Shown here: one piece after another, positions 32,858 through 41,873 of the stretch
Position numbering within the stretch: the first letter of the stretch is position 1
Layout: each line of letters begins with the position of its first letter
DNA from: Altericroceibacterium xinjiangense
GTDB taxonomy: Bacteria > Pseudomonadota > Alphaproteobacteria > Sphingomonadales > Sphingomonadaceae
Assembly: GCF_003958635.1 (NCBI RefSeq)
Contig: NZ_RSEK01000007.1
Span: 124,001-188,000 of the forward strand
Length of the DNA stretch: 64,000 nt
Reading direction: 5' to 3'
Translations under genes and position numbers: made by a program
The notes under the pieces: generated by a model
Databases searched by the model: none
What the model was told of the DNA's origin: nothing
The model's input: only the letters and a program-made list of their open reading frames with translations

Positions 32858-35275
32858 TTGGGCGAACCGGACACCCATGCTGCCGTGACGAGCTTCCTTG
32901 AGGGCACCACCGACTGTGTGTTCCTGCTCGGTGCCGACTGGCGCTTCAGGTATCTGAACAAGCGTGCGGTCATGGAAATCGCCCGAGGCGAAGATCTGAC
33001 GGGGCAGGACTTCTGGGACAGCTTTCCCGGAACCGCCGGAAGCCCGTTCGAACACCACTACCGCCAAGCTATGCGGGACCGCTCGCCCGTTGGGTTCGAG
33101 GCTTACTATCCACCGCTCTATGCCTGGTACGAAGTCCATGTCTCGCCTTTCGCAGATGGCGGGATCGGCGTGTGGTTCAGAAATATCAACGAGCGCAGGC
33201 AGACAGAACACGCGTTGAGAACCGCGGAGGAACGATACAGGCTCGTCGCATCGGCTTCCGCAGACCTGATCGTGGACTGGGATCTGCAAACGGGTGAAGT
33301 CCGCTGGAGCGGCCAGCTTGGCAGCCAGCTCGGTTACCAGGAAGACCTGGTGAGGACCCCTGAGTGGTGCGCACAGCGCGTTCATCCGGAGGACCGGGAT
33401 CGCATCGCGGCAGAGATTGGCCGGTGCATCGAAAACGGCGACCGCATATTTTCGGAAGGTCGCTTCCTGAAAGCGGACGGGGAATATACCCTGATCCAGC
33501 AAAGAGGCATCGTGCAGCGCGACCTGGAAGGCCGTCCGGTTCGCGTTATCTGCGGAATACAGGATGTATCTGACCGTGAACGAGCGAACGCCGCAATCCG
33601 GCAGCGCAATGCGGAACTGGCCACCATCTTCGGCCAGGCGCTGGTCGGGATCGTCAAGACCGACAATTACGGACGCGTGCAAGCCGTCAATGCGCGCTTC
33701 TGCGAAATCCTTGGTCGGACAGAAGATGAGCTGAAAGCCTGCGGGCTGATGGAATGCACCCATCCGGAAGACTTCGAATGGAGTGAGCGGCTGATCCTTG
33801 AGCAGGTCCACAAGCGCGAACCTTTCCAGATGGAAAAGCGGTTTATTCGGCCGGACGGGTCGGCGGTGTGGTGCCGCGTCAACGTTTCGTTCGTGACCGG
33901 CGAAACCGGGGAGATGGAAGGCTCGATCGTCGTTGCGGAAGACATCACCGAACAGCGCAAGTCCGCCGAACAGTTGAAGTGGGCAAGCGAACATGACCCT
34001 CTGACTGATCTGCCGAACCGCCGGGCGTTCGAGGCGCAGCTGAAAAAGGCAACCGCCAGGGCTTTGCAGTCCGGCGGCAGGGTCGGCCTGCTGCTGATCG
34101 ACCTCGATCACTTCAAGCACGTGAACGACACGTTCGGCCACACCGCGGGAGACCGCGTGCTGACCGTCCTCGGCGACCGCCTGCGGGGGTTTCTGCGAAA
34201 AGGCGACTTTGTCGCCCGGCTCGGCGGTGACGAGTTCGCCTTGATCCTGGAGGGTCGAGGAGAGCTGGACATTACCGCCGCGGGCGCATCCATTCATGCG
34301 CGCCTGCGCGAGCCGGTTGTTTCCGGCGATCAGTCCGTGAACACGGGCGCAAGCATCGGCGGAGCCATCTTCCCCCAGCACGCCCGCAGTGCAGATGAGC
34401 TCCTCGATAACGCGGACATCGCGCTTTACGCCCTGAAGGGCAGCGGGCGCGGCGGGACAATGATGTTCGAGCCGCACATGCGCGACAAGGCGCAAATCAG
34501 ATCAGCACAGTTAAGCCTCGCCAGGACGGCCGTCAGCGGGGAGACAATCAGGCCCCACTACCAACCGAAAATCAACCTCATCACGGGGGAAATCGTCGGT
34601 TTCGAGGCTTTGCTGAGGTGGCATAACGCCTCGCGCGGCCTCCAGAGCCCGGACTTGGTCCAGGAGGCCTTCAATCACTTCGAACTCGCTTCGAAAATCG
34701 GCGCGCTGATGCATGAGCGGGTGCTTCACGACATGCGGGACTGGATGGATGCCGGGCTTCCGTTCGGCCGTGTCGCGATCAACGCCGCCCCCGTGGAGTT
34801 CCTTCGCGATGACTTTGCCGAACAGCTGATCGCGCGCGTGGAGGAACACGGGATACCCCCTTCACTCGTGGAAGTCGAGGTGACGGAACATGTCTTCCTG
34901 GAAGCCGGCTCGGGCTATGTCACACGTGCCCTGACGCGGCTCAAGCAGGCAGGTTTCAGGATTGCCCTCGATGATTTCGGAACCGGTTATTCATCCCTCT
35001 CGCACTTGCGCGACTTTCCAGTCGATGTGGTCAAGATCGACCGCTCCTTCATCGCCAAGCTGGCATCCGAGCCGGAAATCCGGGCAATCGTTTCGGCTGT
35101 GATCGACCTTGCGAAAACACTGAAAATCGATGTCGTGGCCGAAGGAGTCGAAACAGAGGAGCAGAAGCAGGCCCTGATCGATGAAGGCTGCCTGTTCGCG
35201 CAAGGCTTCCTGTTCGAACGTCCCGTGAGCGCCGATGCAGTCTCGCGTCTTCTGCGACCCACTGACGGCGAATGA
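32858..35275 (+). CDS. PAS-PAS-PAS-GGDEF-EAL cyclic-di-GMP protein
   Basis: 805 residues from TTG 32858, which has GAGG eight bases before it; GTG 32885 is the alternative. Three PAS domains (about 10-105, 125-240 and 250-370, the last two with W-rich PAC ends, VWFRNINER, ICGIQDVSDRE, VVAEDITEQR). The GGDEF domain has an intact RLGGDEFA near 454 and LDHFKHVNDTFGH, so cyclase activity is likely. The EAL domain has FEALLRW near 582, EVTEHVF, DDFGTGYSSL and KIDRSF, and VAEGVETEEQ, so phosphodiesterase residues are also present. There is no membrane segment, so it senses something in the cytoplasm. Confidence 0.92.
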   Translation: MGEPDTHAAVTSFLEGTTDCVFLLGADWRFRYLNKRAVMEIARGEDLTGQDFWDSFPGTAGSPFEHHYRQAMRDRSPVGFEAYYPPLYAWYEVHVSPFADGGIGVWFRNINERRQTEHALRTAEERYRLVASASADLIVDWDLQTGEVRWSGQLGSQLGYQEDLVRTPEWCAQRVHPEDRDRIAAEIGRCIENGDRIFSEGRFLKADGEYTLIQQRGIVQRDLEGRPVRVICGIQDVSDRERANAAIRQRNAELATIFGQALVGIVKTDNYGRVQAVNARFCEILGRTEDELKACGLMECTHPEDFEWSERLILEQVHKREPFQMEKRFIRPDGSAVWCRVNVSFVTGETGEMEGSIVVAEDITEQRKSAEQLKWASEHDPLTDLPNRRAFEAQLKKATARALQSGGRVGLLLIDLDHFKHVNDTFGHTAGDRVLTVLGDRLRGFLRKGDFVARLGGDEFALILEGRGELDITAAGASIHARLREPVVSGDQSVNTGASIGGAIFPQHARSADELLDNADIALYALKGSGRGGTMMFEPHMRDKAQIRSAQLSLARTAVSGETIRPHYQPKINLITGEIVGFEALLRWHNASRGLQSPDLVQEAFNHFELASKIGALMHERVLHDMRDWMDAGLPFGRVAINAAPVEFLRDDFAEQLIARVEEHGIPPSLVEVEVTEHVFLEAGSGYVTRALTRLKQAGFRIALDDFGTGYSSLSHLRDFPVDVVKIDRSFIAKLASEPEIRAIVSAVIDLAKTLKIDVVAEGVETEEQKQALIDEGCLFAQGFLFERPVSADAVSRLLRPTDGE

Positions 35276-35343
35276 GGGGCTAGCCGGGAGCCGACCTTGT
35301 CGCCGGCCCCCGGTATTTCCTCCAGTTGTTCGAGGGGAAAGGC

Positions 35344-35499
35344 ATGTGCCCGGACCCGAAGGGCTTGCCCTGCCTGTCGCTGCAACACGTTCCGGCGCGT
35401 GTCCTGAAAGAGGCTCGTGCCATTCTGGCCGAGGATAGGGTTCGCGGTGAGTTGTGGCTGAACCGGCGAATGGAAATTGCCGACCAGCACGGGGCTTGA
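35344..35499 (+). CDS. Possible 51-residue protein
   Basis: ATG 35344 follows a strong ribosome site (GAGGGGAAAGGC) directly. The product MCPDPKGLPCLSLQHVPARV.. ends in a helical, charged stretch (EARAILAEDRVRGELWLNRR) and a TGA at 35497. Two or three cysteines near the start. No family recognised. The rest of 35276-35680 contains nothing else I can support. Confidence 0.4.
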   Translation: MCPDPKGLPCLSLQHVPARVLKEARAILAEDRVRGELWLNRRMEIADQHGA

Positions 35500-35680
35500 A
35501 GACAAGGTCGTCGCCGGCGACTGCCTGCCATGCCGGACTAACCTCGTTTCCTTTCTGAAATTGCGCCGGACGCCAAAGGGCCAGGACGGCGGTTCCGGGC
35601 CGCTCCCAGCTCCTGCCCGGACGCAAGCAAGTCAGGAACTGTTGCCGCGCGCATCCCGTTCGCCTGACGGAAGGATCGCA

Positions 35681-36919
35681 ATGGCCAACGAGAAACTCCG
35701 CGCCGCCGAGTTCGAAGGAACGCCGAAGCGGCATTTCTACACCGGGCGACGGGTGACGCGCGCCCGCTCGATCGAGGACCTTCGCGCCCGCGCGCACAAG
35801 CTGATGCCGCGCTTCGTGCTGGAGTATCTCGAAGGGGGATCGGGGCAGGAAGCAACCCTGAGGCGGGAGCGGGAGGCGTTCGCCGAGTGGCGCGTCATGC
35901 CGCACACGCTGGTGGACGAATCGAACCGCGATTGCTCGGCGGACATTCTCGGGCGCAAGGCCGCGCTTCCGCTCGCGATCGCGCCAACGGGCCTCAACGG
36001 CATTTTCCGCCGTCATGGAGACATCGCGCTGGCGAAAGCGGCGGCGCAAGGGGGGGTGCCGTTCATCCAGAGCACGATGTCGAACGACCCGATGGAGCGT
36101 GTGGCCAGGATTCCGGGATTGCGGCACTGGTGGCAGCTCTACGTCTTCGGGCCGGACGAAATCTGGCAGGAACTGGTGGCCCGGGCCGACAAGGCGGGAT
36201 GCGAGGCGCTGGTGCTGACCACGGATGCGCAGATCTTCGGCCAACGGCAGTGGGACAAACGCGGCCGGACCGAAATCGGCCTTCCCCGTATTCCGAACCT
36301 CCTCAACGCGGCCTCGCACGTCCGCTGGCTCGCTACGACGCTTTCCGGGGGGCTACCGCAGTTCAGCAACGTACGCGATTTCGTGCCGAAGGACCGGCGA
36401 TCCTTCTTCGATACGGCGAACTGGATCCGGGAGCAGATGCCCCGGTCGCTCAGCTGGGGTGACGTGGAGAAAATCCGCCAACGCTGGAAGAAGCCGCTTT
36501 TCCTGAAAGGCCTCATCAACCTCGATGACGTGGAGCGGGCACTGGGCAGCGGGGCCGACGGGATCATCCTCGGCACGCATGGCGGCAGGCAGGCGGACTG
36601 GTCGGTCTCCGCGCTCGACATTCTCCCCAGGGCGCGGGAAATCGTGGGAGACGACAAAGCGCTCTACATGTCGGGCGGAATTCGCTGGGGCAGCGACATC
36701 ATCAAGGCCCGCACCCTCGGCGCCGACGTCGTGCTCTCAGGCCGCGCCATGCTGTACGGCCTGTGCGCCTACGGCACCGACGGCGTCAGCCGTGCGCTGG
36801 AAATCCTGGAAGCCGAGGTGCTCAATGAGATGGGGCAGTACGGGGTGCCGAACCTCCAGTCCCTGTCCCGCGATCTGCTGGTGCCCACCCGCGACTTGCC
36901 GCTGACGGAGAAGGCCTGA
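35681..36919 (+). CDS. FMN-dependent alpha-hydroxy-acid dehydrogenase
   Basis: 412 residues from ATG 35681. It shows the glycolate oxidase/lactate dehydrogenase (LldD) barrel: MPRFVLEYLEGGSGQEAT, LAIAPTGLNGIFRRHGD, FIQSTMSNDPMERVA, WWQLYVFGPDE, LTTDAQIFGQR, KPLFLKGL and the catalytic His-Arg in GTHGGRQADWS, then MSGGIRWGSDIIKA and DVVLSGRAMLYG. It oxidises a 2-hydroxy acid (lactate, mandelate or similar) to the 2-oxo acid. The usual SNHGGRQ is GTHGGRQ here. A PoxB-like gene 83 bp downstream could use the pyruvate product, so lactate is plausible but not proven. Confidence 0.85.
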   Translation: MANEKLRAAEFEGTPKRHFYTGRRVTRARSIEDLRARAHKLMPRFVLEYLEGGSGQEATLRREREAFAEWRVMPHTLVDESNRDCSADILGRKAALPLAIAPTGLNGIFRRHGDIALAKAAAQGGVPFIQSTMSNDPMERVARIPGLRHWWQLYVFGPDEIWQELVARADKAGCEALVLTTDAQIFGQRQWDKRGRTEIGLPRIPNLLNAASHVRWLATTLSGGLPQFSNVRDFVPKDRRSFFDTANWIREQMPRSLSWGDVEKIRQRWKKPLFLKGLINLDDVERALGSGADGIILGTHGGRQADWSVSALDILPRAREIVGDDKALYMSGGIRWGSDIIKARTLGADVVLSGRAMLYGLCAYGTDGVSRALEILEAEVLNEMGQYGVPNLQSLSRDLLVPTRDLPLTEKA

Positions 36920-37002
36920 CGCAAAAAGTTCCCGAAATTCGGAACGGAGCCGCGCGAAGGTCCGTTAGCGAAACGACAGCAGCCAAAACCGGGAGACAAA
37001 CC

Positions 37003-38787
37003 ATGGCCCAATCCGTGTCCGAATTCGTCTGGCAGCGACTGCACGATTGGGGTGTCCGACGGATTTTCGGCTATCCGGGAGACGGCATCAACGGCTTGGT
37101 CGGCGCGCTCGATTCCATGCGCGACAAGTTCGAATTCGTGCAGGTCCGGCATGAGGAAATGGCCGCCTTCATGGCTTCGGCCCATGCCAAGTTCGCGGGG
37201 GATCTCGGCGTATGCCTTGCCACGTCCGGTCCGGGCGCTTCGCACCTGCTGACGGGACTCTACGACGCACGGCTGGATCATATGCCGGTGCTGGCGATCA
37301 CCGGCCAGCAGGCGCGAACCGCCGTTGGCGCCCACTACCAGCAAGAGCTCGACATGACGTCGATGTTCAAGGACGTTGCCGGCGCCTTCACCGGCTATGC
37401 GATGGCCCCCGCGCAAGTGCGGCACCTGGTCGATCGGGCGGTGCGGATCGCCATCGGCCGCCGGCGCGTGACCGCGCTCGTGTTTCCGAACGACCTTCAG
37501 GAAATGCCGTACGAGGACCCGCCGCGCAAGCACGGAGCGGTGTTCTCGGGAGTGGGCTGGTCACGGCCACGGGTCGTGCCCGCCGAAAAGGATCTTGAGC
37601 GCGCGGCCGAGGTGCTCAATTCCGGCAAGAAGGTCGCGATGCTGGTCGGGGCCGGCTGCAAGGGCGCGACCGATCACGTGATTTCCATTGCCGATCGGCT
37701 CGGCGCGGGCTGCGCCAAGGCGCTGCTGGGCAAGGAAGTGCTTCCCGATGACCTGCCCTGGGTGACCGGATCGATCGGACTGCTCGGCACGAAACCAAGT
37801 TGGGAGCTCATGCAGGAGTGCGACACGTTCCTGATGATCGGGTCGGGCTTTCCCTATTCGGAGTTCCTGCCCAAGGAGGGGCAGGCCCGCGGCGTGCAGA
37901 TCGATCTCGATCCGGGGATGCTATCGATCCGCTATCCGTTCGAGGTCAATCTCGAAGGCGATGCCGCCCTTTCGATCGAGGCGCTGCTCCCCCTGCTTCA
38001 GCCGAAGACCGATACCGCGTGGCGCGATTCCATCGCGGGTTGGAAGAAGGACTGGAACAAGACCCTGCATGACCGTGCGATGGTGGAGGCCAACCCGGTC
38101 AATCCGCAGCGTATCTTCACCGAATTGTCCCCTCGCCTGCCAGACGACGTCATCCTGACCAGCGACAGCGGAAGCTGCGCGAACTGGTATGCCCGCGATA
38201 TCCAGATGCGCCGGGGGATGATGGGTTCGCTTTCCGGCGGGCTCGCCTCGATGGGGGCAGGCGTGCCGTATGCGATCGCGGCCAAGTTCGCCTATCCTGA
38301 CCGGCCGGTGATCGCGATGGTTGGCGATGGAGCCATGCAGATGAACGGCATGGCCGAACTGATCACGGTCGCCAAGTACCACAAGAAATGGCCGAACCAG
38401 ACTTTCATCGTCTGCGTACTGAACAACCAGGACCTGAACCAGGTCACGTGGGAACAGCGCGTAATGAACAGCAATCCCAAGGCCGAGATGACGCAGGAAT
38501 TGCCCGATGTTCCCTATCACAAGTTCGCCGAGCTGATCGGGCTGCAGGGCATCTTCGTCGATGACCCGAAGGATCTCGGCGCAGCGTGGGACCGCGCGCT
38601 CGCTTCCGGCAGGCCCACGGTGCTCGAGGTCAAGACAGACCCCGAAGTGCCCCCGCTGCCGCCGCACTTTACCTTCGATCAGGTCAAGTCCTTCATGAGC
38701 ACGGCGATCAAGGGCGATCCGGAACAGGGGAGCATGCTCAAGGGCAGCGTCAAGCAGGTGATGAGCTCCGTCTTTTCAGAGGAGTAA
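37003..38787 (+). CDS. PoxB-like thiamine-diphosphate enzyme
   Basis: 594 residues. The N-terminal Pyr domain has the activating Glu in QVRHEEMAAFMASAHAKF, the middle domain binds nucleotide (VAMLVGAGCKGATDHV), and the C-terminal PP domain has the TPP motif GDGAMQMNGMAELITVAKY..NN. Order and length match pyruvate:quinone oxidoreductase and acetolactate-synthase-like enzymes; the family name often used is thiamine-pyrophosphate-requiring protein. It probably decarboxylates pyruvate or another 2-oxo acid. No clear membrane-binding C-terminal helix like that of E. coli PoxB is visible. Confidence 0.85.
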   Translation: MAQSVSEFVWQRLHDWGVRRIFGYPGDGINGLVGALDSMRDKFEFVQVRHEEMAAFMASAHAKFAGDLGVCLATSGPGASHLLTGLYDARLDHMPVLAITGQQARTAVGAHYQQELDMTSMFKDVAGAFTGYAMAPAQVRHLVDRAVRIAIGRRRVTALVFPNDLQEMPYEDPPRKHGAVFSGVGWSRPRVVPAEKDLERAAEVLNSGKKVAMLVGAGCKGATDHVISIADRLGAGCAKALLGKEVLPDDLPWVTGSIGLLGTKPSWELMQECDTFLMIGSGFPYSEFLPKEGQARGVQIDLDPGMLSIRYPFEVNLEGDAALSIEALLPLLQPKTDTAWRDSIAGWKKDWNKTLHDRAMVEANPVNPQRIFTELSPRLPDDVILTSDSGSCANWYARDIQMRRGMMGSLSGGLASMGAGVPYAIAAKFAYPDRPVIAMVGDGAMQMNGMAELITVAKYHKKWPNQTFIVCVLNNQDLNQVTWEQRVMNSNPKAEMTQELPDVPYHKFAELIGLQGIFVDDPKDLGAAWDRALASGRPTVLEVKTDPEVPPLPPHFTFDQVKSFMSTAIKGDPEQGSMLKGSVKQVMSSVFSEE

Positions 38788-38790
38788 TTC

Positions 38791-39621
38791 TTGCCCGGAC
38801 TGCCCCAACCCAGCGATAAAGCCGCTCGCCTGATCGCCGGCGGAGCGTCTCTGGTCGCAAGCTCAGTGCTGGCCGATGCCGGGATCGAGCATTACCGCGG
38901 ATCGTTCGAAAACCGCGCGATGGTGCTGCCGTTGGCTGGCTCGGCGTTGTCCATCCTCACCGACACGCGTCTCGCGCTCGGCGCACGTGCGAGCGGAGGG
39001 ACAGGCGCTCTGGCGATGTCCGTTCACGCGGCAAATGTCGCGATCGGGGCGGCGGGCCTGGGTTTCCACGTGTACAACATACTGAAGCAGCCCGGCGGCT
39101 TCACCTTCGGAAACGTCTTCTATCACGCGCCGATCGCCGCCCCGGCAGCCTTGATGGTTGCTGGCACTTTGGGTGCGACGGCACTCGCGCTCGGCAAAGG
39201 CGCGAGCCGCCTGGGGCCGGTGCCGCTCGCATCCGGGCGCTCGCTTGCCGGTTTCGCGGCCTTCGCCCTTGCCGGCACCAGCGCGGAAGCCGCCGTGTTT
39301 CACTTTCGCGGCGCATACCACAACCCCTTCATGTGGGTTCCGGTGGTCGTGCCGCCGATTGCCGCCCTCGCCCTCGGCAAGGCAGCCGTGACCGGAACAG
39401 TCGGCCGGATCACCAACCCCGCCCTTACCGCCACGGCGGTGCTCGGCTTCGCCGGAGCGGCTTTCCACGCGTACGGCGTCTCGCGGAACATGGGCGGCTG
39501 GCGGAACTGGCGACAGAATCTGATCGTCGGTCCGCCAATCCCTGCCCCGCCCTCGTTCACCGGAATAGCGATCGCCGGGCTCGGGGCGCTGCTGCTGATG
39601 CGGAGGTTCGCTCGTGGCTGA
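38791..39621 (+). CDS. Multi-pass membrane protein next to GMC dehydrogenase
   Basis: 276 residues from TTG 38791, which has GAGGAG seven bases upstream, just behind the previous stop. About six or seven hydrophobic segments rich in Ala and Gly (LIAGGASLVASSVL, ALAMSVHAANVAIGAAGLGF, AAPAALMVAGTLGATALAL, SLAGFAAFALAGTSAEAAVF, WVPVVVPPIAALALG, FTGIAIAGLGALLLM). Conserved-looking histidines occur (IEHYRG, FHVYN, VFHFRGAYHNP, FHAYG), which could bind haem or metal. It overlaps the next gene by eight bases and occupies the place that a cytochrome subunit has in other gluconate dehydrogenase operons. The function is inferred. Confidence 0.65.
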   Translation: MPGLPQPSDKAARLIAGGASLVASSVLADAGIEHYRGSFENRAMVLPLAGSALSILTDTRLALGARASGGTGALAMSVHAANVAIGAAGLGFHVYNILKQPGGFTFGNVFYHAPIAAPAALMVAGTLGATALALGKGASRLGPVPLASGRSLAGFAAFALAGTSAEAAVFHFRGAYHNPFMWVPVVVPPIAALALGKAAVTGTVGRITNPALTATAVLGFAGAAFHAYGVSRNMGGWRNWRQNLIVGPPIPAPPSFTGIAIAGLGALLLMRRFARG

Positions 39622-40249
39622 TCCCTACCCGACCTACGATGTCCTGGCGAAGCGCGACAGCGCGAGCTGGGACGACACGACTCGCGCCGTCGTGGATCGC
39701 CGGCTTTCACTCAAGGTGCCTGAAGGCGTGCTGAGCGACACCCAGCTCGCCACCTTGCGCATGGTGAAAGCGCGGGTGTGCCCCGATCCTGAGGGGAGGC
39801 CCCCCACCACGACCCTTGCGATGGTGGTCCAGCGGATCGAGGAGGACTCGACCGAGGGTTTCCGGCATCACGAACTGCCGCGGACGTCCGACGCCTGGCG
39901 GCGCGGGCTCGACGCCATCGAAGCGGAGGCGCAGCTCCGCTTCGGCTCACCCTTCGCCGATCTGGACGGGGGGCAGGCCGACGCCGTCCTGCGCTCCATC
40001 GAGGACGGCGACGTGCGCGCGCCGGAATGGGAGAGCTTGCCGCCAAGCACCTTCTGGACATGGCGGGTGATACCCGATCTCGTATCCTGCCATTGGTCGC
40101 AGCCTTCGCTCTGGAGCGCGATGGGCTTCGGCGGGCCGGCCTCCCCGCGCGGCTACGTCCGCATCGCCGAAAACCGCCGCGATCCGTGGGAAGCGCTGGA
40201 GGAAAGAAGCACGTCTCCGACAGGATGGCCACGGCACCATGTCCGCTGA
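39614..40249 (+). CDS. Gluconate 2-dehydrogenase subunit 3-like protein
   Basis: 211 residues from GTG 39614, inside the end of the membrane protein gene. LSDTQLATLRMVKARVCPD, a middle helical part (RGLDAIEAEAQLRFGSPFADL) and a C-terminal segment FWTWRVIPDLVSCHWSQPSLWSAMGFGGPASPRGY match the small-subunit family that partners GMC dehydrogenases. No Tat signal is seen at the N-terminus, unlike many members. It overlaps the GMC gene by 11 bases. It should help assemble or couple the large subunit. Confidence 0.8.
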   Translation: MADPYPTYDVLAKRDSASWDDTTRAVVDRRLSLKVPEGVLSDTQLATLRMVKARVCPDPEGRPPTTTLAMVVQRIEEDSTEGFRHHELPRTSDAWRRGLDAIEAEAQLRFGSPFADLDGGQADAVLRSIEDGDVRAPEWESLPPSTFWTWRVIPDLVSCHWSQPSLWSAMGFGGPASPRGYVRIAENRRDPWEALEERSTSPTGWPRHHVR

Positions 40250-41873
40250 AGCGCAGGCCCCCCGCGCCCTGAATGGACAGGCGCCGGATGTGTTCACGCC
40301 CGGCGGCTGGGTTCCCATGCGCGAGTACGGAGAGGAGGAAGTCGATTTCCTGATCGTCGGTACCGGCGCGGGCGGCGGAACCCTCGCCTGCAAGCTCGCC
40401 GAAGCCGGTTTTTCCGTCGTGGCGATGGACGCGGGCGCCTACTGGCGCCCGCTGGAGGACTTCGCGTCCGACGAACACGAACAAGGCAAACTCTACTGGA
40501 ACGATGACAGGATAGTCGACGGCGATAACCCGCTGAAGCTTGGCGCAAACAATTCGGGCAAGGCGGTCGGCGGCTCCACGGTCCATTACATGATGGTTTC
40601 GCTGCGCTTCCGCCCTGAATGGTTCAAGAGCCGCAGCAAACTGGGTTATGGCGTCGACTGGCCGCTCGATTGGCGGGAAATGTGGACCTACTACCGGGAA
40701 GTGGAGGAGGCGCTGAGCATCTCAGGTCCGGTCACGTACCCGTGGGGTCCGAAGCGCCCGCGCTACCCCTATCGCGCGCATCCGCTGAACGGGCCCGCAC
40801 GGTATCTCGTGGAAGGCGCGGAGAAACTCGGCATCCAATGGACAGAGACACCCATCGCCACGTTGTCTGCGCCGCGGGGAAAGGCACACCCGTGCGTCTA
40901 TCGCGGATTCTGCATGGCAGGATGCTCGACCAATGCGAAGCAATCGGCCCTCAACACCTGGCTTCCCCGTGCCCTTTCGGCCGGAGCGGAGATCCGCGAT
41001 CTTGCCATGGCAGGACGGATCGAGAGTCGGGAAGGCCGCGTCACCGGCGTGCACTACCGGCGCGAGGGGGAATGGCGCTTTCAGAAAGCGAAGAACGTCG
41101 TCGTTGCCGGCTACGCGGTCGAGACCCCGCGCCTGCTGCTTAATTCCGCCAGCCCGGAATGTCCCGACGGGCTGGCCAATTCATCCGGTCTGGTGGGCAA
41201 GAACCTGATGGTTCACCTCAACCAGTCCGTGTTCGGCCGAACACAGGACGATGCCCGCTTCTACAAGGCGCCGCCGAGCCTCGCGGTAAGCGAACACTGG
41301 AATTACGAGGACGCCGGAAAGGACTATCACGGGGGCTGGTGCTACATGCCCCCGGGTCCGCTGGCCGCCAGCTGGGCCAGACTTGTCGCGGGCAAGGGAC
41401 TCTGGGGACAGGACCTGCTCGATGAAATGCATCGCTACAATAATGCGGTCGGGCTCAAGATGGTGGGCGAGGTTCTTCCGTATGAGCGCAACCAGGTGAC
41501 GCTTACCGACCAAGCGGACGAGTACGGCCTTCCCGTACCGCGGATCACGTTTTCCTATGGTGAGAACGAGCAGGCGATGATCCGGCACGCGCTCGGTTTC
41601 ATGGACCAGGCGCTGGATGTGGTGGGGATCACGGACCGGTGGCAGAACCCGGATGAGACGGCGCACTTGCTGGGCACCGCCCGCATGGGCTCCGATCCGG
41701 CGACGAGCGTGGTCGATGCCGACTGCCGGAGCTGGGACATTCCCAACCTGTGGATTTGCGATGGATCGGTGTTCCCCACCAGCGGCGGCGTCAATCCGTC
41801 ACTGACGATCCAGGCGATTGCCTGCCGAACCGGGGATCGGATCGCCGAACTCGCCCGTCGCGGAGAACTCTAG
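40239..41873 (+). CDS. GMC-family oxidoreductase (large dehydrogenase subunit)
   Basis: 544 residues. FAD Rossmann motif near residue 38 (FLIVGTGAGGGTLACKLAEAG, then VVAMDAG), GKAVGGSTVHYMMVSLRFRP, a Cys-containing CVYRGFCMAGCSTNAK segment found in membrane GMC dehydrogenases, and the C-terminal catalytic part HLLGTARMGSDPATSVVDAD..GSVFPTSGGVNPSLTIQAIA with the His-Asn pair. It oxidises an alcohol, polyol or sugar. The operon partners suggest a gluconate-dehydrogenase-type complex passing electrons to the membrane. Its TAG and the TAG of the histidine kinase on the other strand share the same CTAG. Confidence 0.9.
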   Translation: MSAEAQAPRALNGQAPDVFTPGGWVPMREYGEEEVDFLIVGTGAGGGTLACKLAEAGFSVVAMDAGAYWRPLEDFASDEHEQGKLYWNDDRIVDGDNPLKLGANNSGKAVGGSTVHYMMVSLRFRPEWFKSRSKLGYGVDWPLDWREMWTYYREVEEALSISGPVTYPWGPKRPRYPYRAHPLNGPARYLVEGAEKLGIQWTETPIATLSAPRGKAHPCVYRGFCMAGCSTNAKQSALNTWLPRALSAGAEIRDLAMAGRIESREGRVTGVHYRREGEWRFQKAKNVVVAGYAVETPRLLLNSASPECPDGLANSSGLVGKNLMVHLNQSVFGRTQDDARFYKAPPSLAVSEHWNYEDAGKDYHGGWCYMPPGPLAASWARLVAGKGLWGQDLLDEMHRYNNAVGLKMVGEVLPYERNQVTLTDQADEYGLPVPRITFSYGENEQAMIRHALGFMDQALDVVGITDRWQNPDETAHLLGTARMGSDPATSVVDADCRSWDIPNLWICDGSVFPTSGGVNPSLTIQAIACRTGDRIAELARRGEL

